A stretch of 46,044 nt of DNA, taken from positions 1 to 46,044 of the forward strand of contig CAZOAR010000022.1 in assembly GCA_964577985.1 (NCBI GenBank), given 5' to 3'. The first letter of the stretch is position 1; every line of letters begins with the position of its first letter. Under the pieces are notes generated by a model. The model made no database searches, was not told the DNA's origin, and was given only the letters and a program-made list of their open reading frames with translations. The DNA is from CAZOAR01 sp964577985. Its GTDB lineage: Bacteria; Gemmatimonadota; CAZMKB01; CAZNLH01. The translations under genes were made by a program, and so were the position numbers. Positions 24,818-33,505 of this stretch are shown here, piece after piece.

Positions 24818-25735
24818 TTAAAGATGCAGATCAAGGAGCTTGAGAGGGTCGAGACGAGCGCCCCTCAATGTGATGCCCCAGTGGAGATGAGGCGCGGTCG
24901 ATCTGCCGGTAGAGCCGACGAGCCCTATCGGTTCTCCTCTCCTGACATCTTCTCCCTTTTTGACGAGTGGAGTAGAGAGGTGAAAATACATCGAGTAGAG
25001 ACCTTCACCATGATCGAGTACTATTGTCCTGCCGCTGAAGTAAAGTTCCCCGTAAAGTACGACCCGGCCTTCATTGGTCGCGAAGATGGTGTCTCCCGCC
25101 GCAGCCCTCAGGTCGACCCCGGTGTGAGGCTTTCTCGGCACGTCGTTGATAAGACGCCTCAGCCCGAAGTCGCTGGTCACCGTTATGGATGAGAGAGGCC
25201 TCACAAAACCCTCCCTCCACAGTCTCTCGGGCGTGACAGTCTCCCACAGTGTGTGGAACATGTCTCCCTCTCTCTTGATCCTCGCGAGAAGCTCGGGAGT
25301 ATACGCTTTCTCTTCGAGATAGAGCTTCTGGAGCGCGAACTCTTTAGCCTTGATCTGTATCTCCCTGTGCAGCACCTCGGCTTTCCCGTTCCCCTCCCGC
25401 AGAAAGACAGTCAGCGCGACGGGTCCGGGCTTTGTCTCGAGGTCTATTCCCGCAAGCGATAACAGCTCTCGTCCATTATTGTCACGGTGAAATATCAACT
25501 CCTGATCACCGAAGCTTCCCTCCGCGTATGCGCCCGACATGTCCGTTCCGTCCACTGTTACCTCGAATATCCCGCCTGGTTCAAGTGCCTCAGGGTGGAT
25601 ACTGAGTGAGACGCTGGATGCGGGACGTGCTCCCTCTCCGGCGTTCTCCGCCCGAATACCCGGTGCAGGATGCTGGAGCAGGAACCATGTCAGGGCGAAC
25701 AGGAAAAATCGTAGTCGTGTGATCTTTGACCGCAT
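24818..25735 (-). CDS. Exported M23 (LytM-type) peptidase
   Basis: 305-aa periplasmic protein with an uncleaved or cleavable N-terminal hydrophobic signal (MRSKITRLRFFLFALTWF). The C-terminal peptidase domain has the M23 zinc ligands in HTGVDLRAAAGD (H-x3-D) and HLHWG (H-x-H), with LDHGEGLYSMYFHLS between. Such enzymes cut peptide cross-links in peptidoglycan or activate amidases. The N-terminal 150 residues form a beta-rich domain of unknown role. The ATG at 25735 has GGAGAT upstream; a longer frame to 25783 has no signal. It lies 60 bases downstream of the MBL gene in the same (-) operon. Confidence 0.9.
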   Translation of the reverse strand: MRSKITRLRFFLFALTWFLLQHPAPGIRAENAGEGARPASSVSLSIHPEALEPGGIFEVTVDGTDMSGAYAEGSFGDQELIFHRDNNGRELLSLAGIDLETKPGPVALTVFLREGNGKAEVLHREIQIKAKEFALQKLYLEEKAYTPELLARIKREGDMFHTLWETVTPERLWREGFVRPLSSITVTSDFGLRRLINDVPRKPHTGVDLRAAAGDTIFATNEGRVVLYGELYFSGRTIVLDHGEGLYSMYFHLSTPLVKKGEDVRRGEPIGLVGSTGRSTAPHLHWGITLRGARLDPLKLLDLHL

Positions 25736-25795
25736 AGTGCTGCCGTATCTCCTTCCAGAGGCCCTCGCGCGCCGGGCCGCCACTGGTTCTCAGCG

Positions 25796-26566
25796 TTAGA
25801 GGGCGTAGAACATCCCGTCACGGGCCGCTATGACCTCCACGCCCGTGTCTTTCTTCAGTCCCGCAGCCACCTCCGCGGGGCCGGCCTTCAGGACAGTCGT
25901 CCCGAAGTGGGTCAGGATCGCCGAGGAAGGCTTTATCTCTCCAATCAGTGTACGGGCGTTGTTGATGTTGAGATGGTAGATAAACGAGGCCTTTCGGTCG
26001 TCCGGGTCATCGAGAACCACGTTGAGGATGAGGATGTCCCCCCTGTAAGCCACCACCAGTTCGGGGAAAAACTTCGTGTCCACTATGTGGCAGATAGTCC
26101 CGCCGCTCCATGTTAGCCTGTATCCGTATGTATCGACCGGGTGCCTGTGCTGGAGGGGAAACTCGATCCCGATCCTTCCGGCACTCTGTTTGACGCCTTC
26201 CGATGTGGGCACGATCTCATTCACCTGCCCCCTTATATACCGCAGTATGACCGGGTCGTTCTCCAGCGCGTCGTGAGGGGCCAGGACCTTTCCCCTTCTG
26301 CGGGTGCCGCCGCGAGTCATCGCCTCGATCATGATGTTGACGTCCGAGGAGTGATCGATGTGGCGGTGCGAGAGCATTATCGCATCGAGAGTGGACGGAT
26401 CGAGCAGCGGATCGCTCGAAAGGGCCTTGACCAGAGTGCCTGGTCCCGGATCGACCAGGAGCTTCGATCCGTCGAGCGTGTACCAGAGGCCGCCCGAAGA
26501 CCGGAGCTGTCTGGTAACCACGTGCCGCGCACCAGCGGTCCCGAGAAATTTGATTCCATCTGTCAA
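25796..26566 (-). CDS. Metallo-beta-lactamase-fold hydrolase, RNase Z/phosphodiesterase-like
   Basis: About 256-aa MBL-superfamily protein: IKFLGTAGARHVV (N-terminal strand), LVDPGPGTL, zinc motif LSHRHIDHSSDVN, later CHIVDTKF and ILTHFGTT. The short HxHxDHS form with a late TH is typical of RNase Z/arylsulfatase-like MBL proteins. Substrate unknown. I start at TTG 26566, which has GGAG about 10 bases upstream and lies about 40 bases after a good promoter (26612-26640). The open frame reaches 26788, but the extra 74 residues are proline- and cysteine-rich without fold, and run through the promoter. First gene of the MBL-M23-galK-DUF523-pyrE operon. Confidence 0.75.
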   Translation of the reverse strand: MTDGIKFLGTAGARHVVTRQLRSSGGLWYTLDGSKLLVDPGPGTLVKALSSDPLLDPSTLDAIMLSHRHIDHSSDVNIMIEAMTRGGTRRRGKVLAPHDALENDPVILRYIRGQVNEIVPTSEGVKQSAGRIGIEFPLQHRHPVDTYGYRLTWSGGTICHIVDTKFFPELVVAYRGDILILNVVLDDPDDRKASFIYHLNINNARTLIGEIKPSSAILTHFGTTVLKAGPAEVAAGLKKDTGVEVIAARDGMFYAL

Positions 26567-26611
26567 TGCGATGCTTCTCCATAGTTCAAGGCGCACGAGC
26601 AGTCTGGTCTT

Positions 26612-26640
26612 AATATAGTCCAGGCCGAATGGCGGGTCAA
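26612..26640 (-). promoter_or_regulatory. Promoter of the MBL-M23-galK-DUF523-pyrE operon
   Basis: Minus strand TTGACC (26640-26635) and TATATT (26617-26612) separated by 17 bases. It supports the short TTG start at 26566. The rest of the divergent gap to 26895 contains a TTGACA at 26763 pointing towards the sugar dehydrogenase gene but no convincing -10 partner. Confidence 0.55.
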
Positions 26641-26894
26641 TTATCCCGGGATCGCCGCTGTGCGCGGGAGTTGCGATAGAGGAACAATGCTGCCCCGGAG
26701 CAGGAGGGACAGACGAGAGGGCCACAGTCCGCGGTAGCGGGCACGCGACGGCACGGCGGCAGTTGACAATTGCGACGGGAATGCTCACGATAGGACTGAG
26801 GGCAGTGGTAACAGAAGGATGTCCGTGAGCGCCTCTCCGCTAAGAGCGGTGGGGCAACAGAGTGCACCGACAGAGGTAACCGGGAGGTAGCAGC

Positions 26895-28046
26895 ATGAAA
26901 GAATACCCAAGCGCTTCGAGTCCTGGAACGGTCTGCTGGTCGTTCCTCCTGATCCTTCTCTCCGCGCTTTTTCTACAGGTAACGGCGCCGCTGGAGGGGA
27001 GTCAGACGAGCGATGAGGCAGCGTCACTGATAAGCGTCGAGTTGTATACGGATAACCTGCCGAAGCCGGTGGCGATGGCCTTCGATCCCGACGGCAGGAT
27101 TTTCTTTACCGACAAAGCGGGTTCGGTCCGCTTGATAGACACGAGCGGTAACCTGCTGCCGGACCCGGTAATAACGCTTGATACCGACCAGTGCTTCGAG
27201 AGGGGGATGCTCGGGATAACACTCGACCCCGACTGGAATACCAATCACTACATCTATGTCTACCACACTCTTTACGGCGGCTCCCCCTGCAGCGACACAG
27301 AGAACCGCGTGGTCCGTTTCCAGGAGCTGAATGGGACCGGATATAATCCCACGGTTCTTTACACCTTCCCCGCAGTAGGGGCAGGCAACCACAACGGGGG
27401 GAATCTGCACTTCGGACCCGATGGGAAGCTGTACGTCACGGTTGGTGATGACGCTAACGCGTCGCATTCGCAGGATCTCGGCAGCCCCAACGGCAAGATG
27501 CATCGTCTGAACCCTGACGGCACCGTCCCAACGGATAATCCGTTTTACGGGCAGACGAACGTCGAGTGGTCCATATACGCATACGGCCTCCGGAACAGTT
27601 TCGACTTCGATTTCGACCCCGTGACCGGTGATCTCTTCGCGTCGGAGAATGGTCCCAACTGCGATGACGAGGTGAACCGTGTTCTGCCCGGATACGATTA
27701 TGGCTGGAGGAGTGGATACACCTGCGGTGACGATGACCCGTCCTTCAACACAATCCCGGCCCTGTGGCGGTGGACGCCTCCCATTGCTCCGACGGGGATA
27801 ACGTTCTTCAGGGGAACCTTCCCGCGTGCCGAGAACAGGTGCTTCATGTGTGACTACAACACTGGTTCACTCCGGTATCTCGTGCTCAGTGGTGACAGGA
27901 CCGACATAGTGAACGAGGTGGTACTTCCGCTGCCCGGCGGCATTCAGTGCCACGAAGACCTCGAGACGGGACCCGACGGCAACCTCTATTTCATCGAGGA
28001 TGGCGGTTATGTGAACGGACGGATCTATCGGATCGTGCTCCCATGA
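26895..28046 (+). CDS. Exported glucose/sorbosone dehydrogenase-like (PQQ sGDH family) beta-propeller
   Basis: 383-aa secreted protein with a signal peptide (MKEYPS, then a long hydrophobic core to about 35). Landmarks of the glucose/sorbosone dehydrogenase family appear in order: LPKPVAMAFDPDGRIFFTDK, GMLGITLDPDW, HNGGNLHFGPDGKLYVTVGD with the catalytic His context, YAYGLRNSFDFDFDP, NGPNCDDEVNRV and PDGNLYFIEDGG. Known members oxidise aldose sugars with PQQ; no PQQ synthesis genes are in the window, so cofactor and activity are inferred. Four cysteines near GYTCGDDD and RCFMCDYN suggest disulfides outside the cytoplasm. ATG 26895 has GGAGG 9 bases upstream. Confidence 0.85.
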   Translation: MKEYPSASSPGTVCWSFLLILLSALFLQVTAPLEGSQTSDEAASLISVELYTDNLPKPVAMAFDPDGRIFFTDKAGSVRLIDTSGNLLPDPVITLDTDQCFERGMLGITLDPDWNTNHYIYVYHTLYGGSPCSDTENRVVRFQELNGTGYNPTVLYTFPAVGAGNHNGGNLHFGPDGKLYVTVGDDANASHSQDLGSPNGKMHRLNPDGTVPTDNPFYGQTNVEWSIYAYGLRNSFDFDFDPVTGDLFASENGPNCDDEVNRVLPGYDYGWRSGYTCGDDDPSFNTIPALWRWTPPIAPTGITFFRGTFPRAENRCFMCDYNTGSLRYLVLSGDRTDIVNEVVLPLPGGIQCHEDLETGPDGNLYFIEDGGYVNGRIYRIVLP

Positions 28047-28162
28047 GACGGTAGTCTGTTGCGTCACGTGTTTCTCTCTCGTGAGTAACGTCTTTCTGCT
28101 GCCACATTTCTCGAGGGTGAACGACCCCGCGGGGACGCGCGGAAACTCAATCCATAATCAAA

Positions 28163-28191
28163 TTGACTTCCGCCGCGCGTATTGCTATTAT
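28163..28191 (+). promoter_or_regulatory. Sigma70-type promoter before the radical SAM remnant
   Basis: TTGACT (28163-28168) and TATTAT (28186-28191), 17 bases apart. It lies 154 bases before the residual ATG of the broken radical SAM gene and could now serve the moaE operon downstream. The remaining 28047-28344 holds no gene. Confidence 0.5.
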
Positions 28192-28344
28192 TTGACCTGA
28201 ATCGCTGAGAAATCCGAAAGGTCTCGCGGGCGTATCAGACAATGGGTTGAGCCGTATTCGGCTTCGGCGGGATATTACCCATTATTTTCTTATGCATCCA
28301 GTTCATGGCCTCAGCGGACCGAGCGGCAGATATGAGGCAGATAT

Positions 28345-28881
28345 ATGAGCGCGTCCAACTCCAGAAAAAAGATCGTCCTGCACCACCCTCCACGGAGGAG
28401 GGGCAGCTACCTGAGTGAGCAGAGGCTCTCACTGGAGCTTCTTGCAATCTCCGCGTGAACGAGAAGAGGGTATTCGAGTTCAGTGAGGGACTCCTGAAAA
28501 GGGGGATCAAGCTCTTCTGGGCGGCAACAGCCGAGGCAAAGATTCGATATTTCTTTCCGTTTCCGGGGACTCCTATGCACGACCGGGCGGTTGAGGATGG
28601 ATACGTCGGACCGGAGACATTTGAGGAATGGGGAAATGTGAAGTTCGACACGCCGCTTTTTTCGATAAACTAAGGTGAACGAGAAGCAGAGGAAGGCCAT
28701 TTCGAGATGCCGCAGATATTACCACTACTGGTGCTCCGGGAGGCTCGCGGAGGGAAGACCATTATCCTTCCTCGAGAAGCTGCTGCACTTCTCGGCCCGT
28801 TTCAGACTCAGGCACATGATTCTCGGCTTTCCGATCGAGTTCAAGCTTTACTCGATCTGCAGATCCGGTAGTCGCCGATAG
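28345..28881 (+). pseudogene. Internally deleted, frameshifted radical SAM (B12-binding type) gene
   Basis: Three pieces of one ancestral protein lie in order but in shifted frames. The first (28345-28458, ATG with AGGCA upstream) gives an N-terminus, SRKKIVLHHPPRRRG, like the first strand of B12-binding radical SAM proteins, and hits a stop after 37 codons. The second (28455-28673) contains VNEKRVFEFSEGLLKRGIK, then YFFPFPGTPMHDRAVEDGY and FEEWG, the typical end of the radical SAM domain. The third (28675-28881) continues as a C-terminal tail (RYYHYWCSGRL). The B12 domain and the CxxxCxxC Fe-S motif are missing, and a further segment is lost before FFPFPGTP. It cannot make a working enzyme. 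Confidence 0.7.
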
Positions 28882-29027
28882 GCTACTCGCAAGCGTGCCG
28901 CCTCCCCTGTCGTAAAGTGCAGACAAGGGGTCTGTCGCCTTCCCATTGTCTCCTCATAACGCGGCGAATCCGTATCCAGTGTGAGGGGAGCAGGCGGCGG
29001 TCTATTCTGCGAGGAAAGGATAGAAGA

Positions 29028-29426
29028 GTGATTATCCTTACCGAAGATGAGCTTCAACCGTCATCTGCCATCGAGGCCGTAAGATCGGACGCATGCGGCG
29101 CGTTGGTCCTTTTTGCGGGCAGCGTGAGGAGCCCGTCAGGAGGCCGGGAGGTCTACGGTCTGCTCTATGAGTCATACCGGGAGATGGCGCTCAGGAAGAT
29201 GGAAGAGATAGTGGCGGAAGCGGAATCGAGGTGGGACCTCGGAAAAATTGCACTTATGCACAGGACCGGCAGGATTGGCACGGGAGAGATGTCGATTCTC
29301 ATAGCGGTATCGTCCCCTCACAGGGATGAAGCCTATGCCGCCGCGAGATTCCTTCTCGAGGAGGTAAAGGCAAATGTGCCGATCTGGAAGAAGGAGTTGG
29401 CCGAAAGCGGTGACGAATGGGTCTGA
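29028..29426 (+). CDS. moaE: Molybdopterin synthase catalytic subunit MoaE
   Basis: 132-aa cytoplasmic enzyme that transfers sulfur from MoaD thiocarboxylate to precursor Z to make molybdopterin. Family landmarks: GALVLFAGSVR, LLYESYREMA, HRTGRIGTGEMSILIAVSS, HRDEAYAAARF and the active-site stretch KANVPIWKKE with both conserved lysines. Start GTG 29028, in frame with the whole conserved domain and with GGAAAGGA upstream; a frame open from 28917 only adds non-conserved residues. No moaD, moaA or moaC is nearby. First gene of the 13-kb (+) cofactor/redox cluster. Confidence 0.9.
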   Translation: MIILTEDELQPSSAIEAVRSDACGALVLFAGSVRSPSGGREVYGLLYESYREMALRKMEEIVAEAESRWDLGKIALMHRTGRIGTGEMSILIAVSSPHRDEAYAAARFLLEEVKANVPIWKKELAESGDEWV

Positions 29427-29449
29427 TCTACGCTCGGGGGTGTTGCTGA

Positions 29450-30013
29450 TTGTCTGACAGAACTAATGCAGGAGAAGAGCGTGGCCGACGGGGCCTCGTG
29501 ATAGTTTACACCGGGGGAGGAAAGGGAAAGACCACAGCCGCACTGGGTATGGCCCTGCGCGCCTGGGGCTACGGGTGGAAGACGCTGTTTGTGCAGTTCA
29601 TCAAGGGCACGTGGGAGTACGGGGAACTCGAAGCCGCCCGGAAACTGGCCCCGTCTATCGAAATAAGGCCGATGGGTGTCGGATTCGTTCACATCATGGG
29701 GGACACCACACCGCTCGAGGAGCACATGGAGGCGGCCGGGGGAGCCCTCGACGCGGCGGAAGAGGAAATCAATTCCGGCGCCTGGGACATCGTCGTCCTC
29801 GATGAAGTCAATGTCGCCATACACGAGAAGCTGATCCCGGTGGAGAGGGTCATGGATGTTGTTGCCGGGAGACCCGAGCCTGTGACGATCGTCATGACCG
29901 GAAGGTACGCCCCCGATGAACTCCTCGAGGCGGCGGACCTGGTTACCGAGATGAAGGAGATCAAGCATCCATTCCAGAAGGGGATGGATGCTCAGAAGGG
30001 GATTGATTTTTAG
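29450..30013 (+). CDS. cobO: Cob(I)yrinic acid a,c-diamide adenosyltransferase (CobO/BtuR type)
   Basis: 187-aa cytoplasmic enzyme that moves the adenosyl group of ATP to cob(I)alamin or cobyrinate, making coenzyme B12. It has the P-loop of this family, YTGGGKGKTTAALGMALRA, then LFVQFIKGTWEYGEL, DIVVLDEVNVAIHEKLI and TGRYAPDELLEAADLVTEM, all CobO landmarks. Start TTG 29450, 23 bases after moaE, with GGGGGTG 7 bases upstream. A GTG at the VIVYTGG position is possible but would shorten the N-terminus. It fits a B12 user or salvager; no other cob gene is in the window. Confidence 0.92.
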   Translation: MSDRTNAGEERGRRGLVIVYTGGGKGKTTAALGMALRAWGYGWKTLFVQFIKGTWEYGELEAARKLAPSIEIRPMGVGFVHIMGDTTPLEEHMEAAGGALDAAEEEINSGAWDIVVLDEVNVAIHEKLIPVERVMDVVAGRPEPVTIVMTGRYAPDELLEAADLVTEMKEIKHPFQKGMDAQKGIDF

Positions 30014-30083
30014 CGGCTGAAATGTTCATAATTAAGGGTTGTTTTCAATTGGTTCGTAACTGGAGATAAGGAGAGAGCAGGGC

Positions 30084-31622
30084 ATGAAACTCGGAGTCAG
30101 AGCCGGAAAGATTGACGAGATTAGAACCGAATTACTGGTCGTGGGTCGATTCGAGGGAAAGCACTCACTGTCACCATCTCTGGGGCGCATCAACAGGAAA
30201 CTCAGGGGGATGATCAAGGAAAACATCGATTCGGGTGAATTCAGCGGAAAACCGAATAAGATCGTCCTGCTCCACACGATGGGGTTGATTCCCGCGAGCC
30301 GCGTTATGCTTGTCGGCCTCGGGAAGAAGGACGACTTCAAGCTCGACACGCTCAGGAAGGCGATGGCCACGGCGGCCACGAGGGCGAGAGGCATTGGCGC
30401 GAGCAGTGTATTGGTCGACATGGACGGCATCAGGAAGGCGGGGCCTTCTGTCGAACGCCTGGCGCGCACCATGGTAGAGGGTGCAATCCTGGGGCTTTAC
30501 AGGTTCACGGAGTTCAAGAAGCCGAAGGACGATGAGAAAAAAGAGATAAAGGCGCTGCAGATCGTGAGCGAGGATAGCCGTGTGCGCAGTGCGTCCAGGA
30601 AAGGGTTGAGCGAGGGAGAGATAGTGGGCGAGACCGTCTGTTATGTTCGCGATATAAACAGCAGGCCGGGCAACTACGCTACACCCGAATATCTTGCGCG
30701 GCAGTCTCGTTCGATAGCCCGCAAGTACGGCCTTTCATGCAAGGTCTTGAACATGAAAGAGATCGAGAGACTCAAAATGGGAGGCATTCTGGCTGTGGGA
30801 AGCGGGAGCAGGTTGCAGTCGAAGCTCATAGTCCTTCAGCACAAGGGCGGACGCTCAACGGGGGAGCATATCGTGTTCGTCGGCAAGGGCATAACATTCG
30901 ACAGCGGCGGCATATCCCTGAAACCCGGCCTTGACATGGACAAAATGAAGTACGACAAGTCGGGGGGGGTCACCGTTATGGGTGTAATGGGTGCCGTGGC
31001 GAGGCTCGGTATCCCGATCAACGTGACCGGTATCATACCGGCGGTCGAGAACCTGCCGGGGGGATCGGCCTACAGGCCGGGTGACATATTGACCACCTAT
31101 TCCGGGAAGACCGTTGAGGTGATGAACACTGATGCCGAGGGCAGGCTCATCCTGGCGGACGCCCTGGCGTATGGAGTGAAACTGAAACCGTCGTTCATGG
31201 TGGATATCGCCACACTGACCGGCGCGTGTGTCATTGCCCTCGGGAGCGTGGCTGCGGGGGTCATGGGTAACAACGACGAACTCGTCGATGACCTGATCAA
31301 AGCGGGTGAGGGCACTGGAGAGAGGATATGGAGGCTCCCGCTCTGGGATGAATACGGGAAGGCGTTGAAGAGCGATTTTGCCGAGCTGAAGAACGTCGGA
31401 GGGAGAGAGGCGAGCGTTATCACCGCGGGGATGTTTCTGAAAGAGTTTGTCTCTGATGTGCCGTGGGCTCATCTCGATATAGCAGGTACCGCATGGGCCG
31501 ACAAAGAAGGGCCGTACGTCCCGAAGGGACCGAGTGGTTCGGGCGTGAGGTTGTTCATAGATTATCTGGAGAAGAGGGCCGCTCGATCCGGCGGGAAGTC
31601 TGGAAAGAAGAGGCGTTCTTGA
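30084..31622 (+). CDS. pepA: Leucyl aminopeptidase (M17)
   Basis: 512-aa cytoplasmic aminopeptidase that removes N-terminal residues from peptides with two metal ions. The M17 signature NTDAEGRLILADAL is intact, as are VGKGITFDSGGISLKPG (metal and Lys region) and KYDKSGGVTVMGVMGAVA. The N-terminal 150 residues are the variable regulatory domain. Length is normal for PepA. ATG 30084 with AAGGAG about 11 bases upstream. Its stop overlaps the TTG start of the next gene by 4 bases. Confidence 0.95.
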   Translation: MKLGVRAGKIDEIRTELLVVGRFEGKHSLSPSLGRINRKLRGMIKENIDSGEFSGKPNKIVLLHTMGLIPASRVMLVGLGKKDDFKLDTLRKAMATAATRARGIGASSVLVDMDGIRKAGPSVERLARTMVEGAILGLYRFTEFKKPKDDEKKEIKALQIVSEDSRVRSASRKGLSEGEIVGETVCYVRDINSRPGNYATPEYLARQSRSIARKYGLSCKVLNMKEIERLKMGGILAVGSGSRLQSKLIVLQHKGGRSTGEHIVFVGKGITFDSGGISLKPGLDMDKMKYDKSGGVTVMGVMGAVARLGIPINVTGIIPAVENLPGGSAYRPGDILTTYSGKTVEVMNTDAEGRLILADALAYGVKLKPSFMVDIATLTGACVIALGSVAAGVMGNNDELVDDLIKAGEGTGERIWRLPLWDEYGKALKSDFAELKNVGGREASVITAGMFLKEFVSDVPWAHLDIAGTAWADKEGPYVPKGPSGSGVRLFIDYLEKRAARSGGKSGKKRRS

Positions 31623-32254
31623 TCCTCAGGCAACTTGTAGTAGGCATCTTTGAGGTCAATTGTTACGTCCTCGGGCATGAAAAGAGCTCGAATTGCGTCG
31701 TCATAGACCCGGGCGGCGATGTTGACAGAATTGTGGGAGTCCTTCGGGAGGAAGCGTTCGCACTGAAACATATTCTCCTGACTCACGGCCATGTCGACCA
31801 CGCCGGGGGTGTCAAGAGACTGCAGGATGAGTGCGGGGGCGAATTGATAATGCACAGGGAAGATCTCCCGCTGCTGAATATGGTAAACGCGCAGGCGCAG
31901 GCCTTCGGGCTCCCTGAAGCGGGCAATCCCGGGGTCGACCGTTTCGTGGAAGAAGGAGAGGGAATAGACGTGGATGGCCTTCATCTCGAGGTCATACACA
32001 CACCGGGGCATTCACCGGGAGGAGTGGTCTACAAATGTGGGAATACCCTCTTTGTGGGCGACACACTCTTCGCGGGCTCGATCGGAAGGACCGATCTCCC
32101 GGGTGGTTCGTTCGAGACCCTCATAGGCTCGATCAGGACAAAGCTGTTTCCTCTGGGTGACGCGGCGAAGGTACTGCCCGGCCACGGCCCCGCCACGACG
32201 ATAGGGGATGAGAAGGTGCACAACCCGTTCCTGCGGGATGTTTACATGGCCTGA
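31619..32254 (+). CDS. Metallo-beta-lactamase-fold hydrolase, glyoxalase II-like
   Basis: 211-aa cytoplasmic MBL hydrolase, close in pattern to the glyoxalase II-like family: FEVNCYVLGH, VVIDPGGDVDRI, zinc motif LTHGHVDHAGGV, HTPGHSPGGVVY, FVGDTLFAGSIGRTDLPGG and LPGHGPATTIG. A thioester or related substrate is likely. Real glyoxalase II needs a C-terminal glutathione-binding domain, which is missing here, so the call stays at family level. Start TTG 31619 overlaps the pepA stop by 4 bases and has AAGAGG 5 bases before; a frame from 31463 runs inside pepA. Confidence 0.88.
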   Translation: MILRQLVVGIFEVNCYVLGHEKSSNCVVIDPGGDVDRIVGVLREEAFALKHILLTHGHVDHAGGVKRLQDECGGELIMHREDLPLLNMVNAQAQAFGLPEAGNPGVDRFVEEGEGIDVDGLHLEVIHTPGHSPGGVVYKCGNTLFVGDTLFAGSIGRTDLPGGSFETLIGSIRTKLFPLGDAAKVLPGHGPATTIGDEKVHNPFLRDVYMA

Positions 32255-32271
32255 CAACAAAGGAGTCGGTT

Positions 32272-33447
32272 ATGTCGCCCTTGGAAAGAATATACATGGA
32301 TCACAATGCGACCACTCCCCTCGATCCCAGGGTGCTCGATGTAATGCGTCCATACCTGGCGGAGTATTTCGGCAACCCGTCGAGCACGACGCACGAACAT
32401 GGGAGGGTGACCCGGGAAGCGATCGAGGAGGCGAGAGGGAAGGTCGCGAATCTCATAAACGCTACTCCCCGGGAGATAGTCTTCACCAGCGGCGCCACAG
32501 AGGCTGACAACATGGCGGTAATGGGGGTGGCCAGCCGTCTGAAGGAAAAAGGCAATCACATCATTACCACCAGGATCGAGCACAAGGCCGTTCTCGATAC
32601 CTGCAGGTATCTGGAGAAACACGGATTCGACTTAACCTATCTGCCGGTAGACAGATACGGCATGATCGATCCCGACGACCTGGAGAAGGCGATCACCGAC
32701 CGAACCATACTGATATCGGTGATGTACGTGAACAGCGAGGTCGGAACGATTCAGCCGGTCGAAGAGGTCGGGAAGATCGCCGGGAAGAGGGGGATTCTCT
32801 TCCACTGCGACGCCGTGCAGGCTGCGGGGAAGATCGAGACGGACACAAAGAAGCTGAATGTGGACCTGCTCGCGACATCTTCGCACAAGATTTACGGGCC
32901 GAAGGGGGTGGGCGCGCTCTATGTGCGGAAGGGACTCAGGTTAGATCCGATCATGCATGGCGGAGGGCAGGAGAGGGGCATGCGCCCCGGCACACTGAAC
33001 ACTCCGGCGATTGTAGGATTCGGGGAGGCATGCCGGCTAAGGAAAGAGGAGATGGCGGATGAGGCCGTACGTCTCGTGGCATTGAGGGAGAGACTCAAGG
33101 AGAGGATCCTGAAGGGAATAGATCACGTGCATCTGAATGGACATCCCGAGGAGAGGCAGCCGGGAAACCTGAATTTCAGCTTCGAATACGTTGAAGGGGA
33201 ATCTCTAATACTATCTATCAAGGATGTAGCGCTTTCGTCGGGATCCGCCTGCACGTCGGATTCCCTGGAAAGCTCCTATGTTCTCCTGGCGATGGGCGTG
33301 CCCGAGGCTATTGCCCATTGCTCGGTAAGGTTCGGGCTCGGCAGCGGAAACACAGAGTCAGATGTTGACGAAGTCGCGAATCAACTGGAGAAGAATGTGA
33401 AAAAGCTCAGAGAGATGTCGCCTCTCGTGGGGAGCGATTTCTCATGA
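32272..33447 (+). CDS. iscS: Cysteine desulfurase (IscS/NifS type)
   Basis: 391-aa PLP enzyme that takes sulfur from L-cysteine for Fe-S cluster and thio-cofactor assembly. Landmarks: YMDHNATTPLDPRV, FTSGATEADNMAV, HCDAVQAAGKI, the PLP-lysine loop SSHKIYGPKGVGALY, and the active-site cysteine in SSGSACTSDSLESSYVL. Start ATG 32272, 17 bases after the MBL gene. It is followed by iscU, so the pair forms a minimal Fe-S assembly unit. Confidence 0.95.
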   Translation: MSPLERIYMDHNATTPLDPRVLDVMRPYLAEYFGNPSSTTHEHGRVTREAIEEARGKVANLINATPREIVFTSGATEADNMAVMGVASRLKEKGNHIITTRIEHKAVLDTCRYLEKHGFDLTYLPVDRYGMIDPDDLEKAITDRTILISVMYVNSEVGTIQPVEEVGKIAGKRGILFHCDAVQAAGKIETDTKKLNVDLLATSSHKIYGPKGVGALYVRKGLRLDPIMHGGGQERGMRPGTLNTPAIVGFGEACRLRKEEMADEAVRLVALRERLKERILKGIDHVHLNGHPEERQPGNLNFSFEYVEGESLILSIKDVALSSGSACTSDSLESSYVLLAMGVPEAIAHCSVRFGLGSGNTESDVDEVANQLEKNVKKLREMSPLVGSDFS

Positions 33448-33505
33448 AGATGGTTGGCGCACGGGCATTGCCCGGTATGGTTCGAGCAGATGGGGAAGGT
33501 TGAAG

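Noticed and set aside
26567..26788. Long N-terminus of the MBL hydrolase (start at 26788)
   Set aside because: The extra residues show no fold and the frame runs through a good promoter; the TTG at 26566 fits the domain start.
26763..26792. TTGACA upstream of the sugar dehydrogenase as a promoter
   Set aside because: No acceptable -10 box at 16-18 bases; I only mention it in the neighbouring entry.
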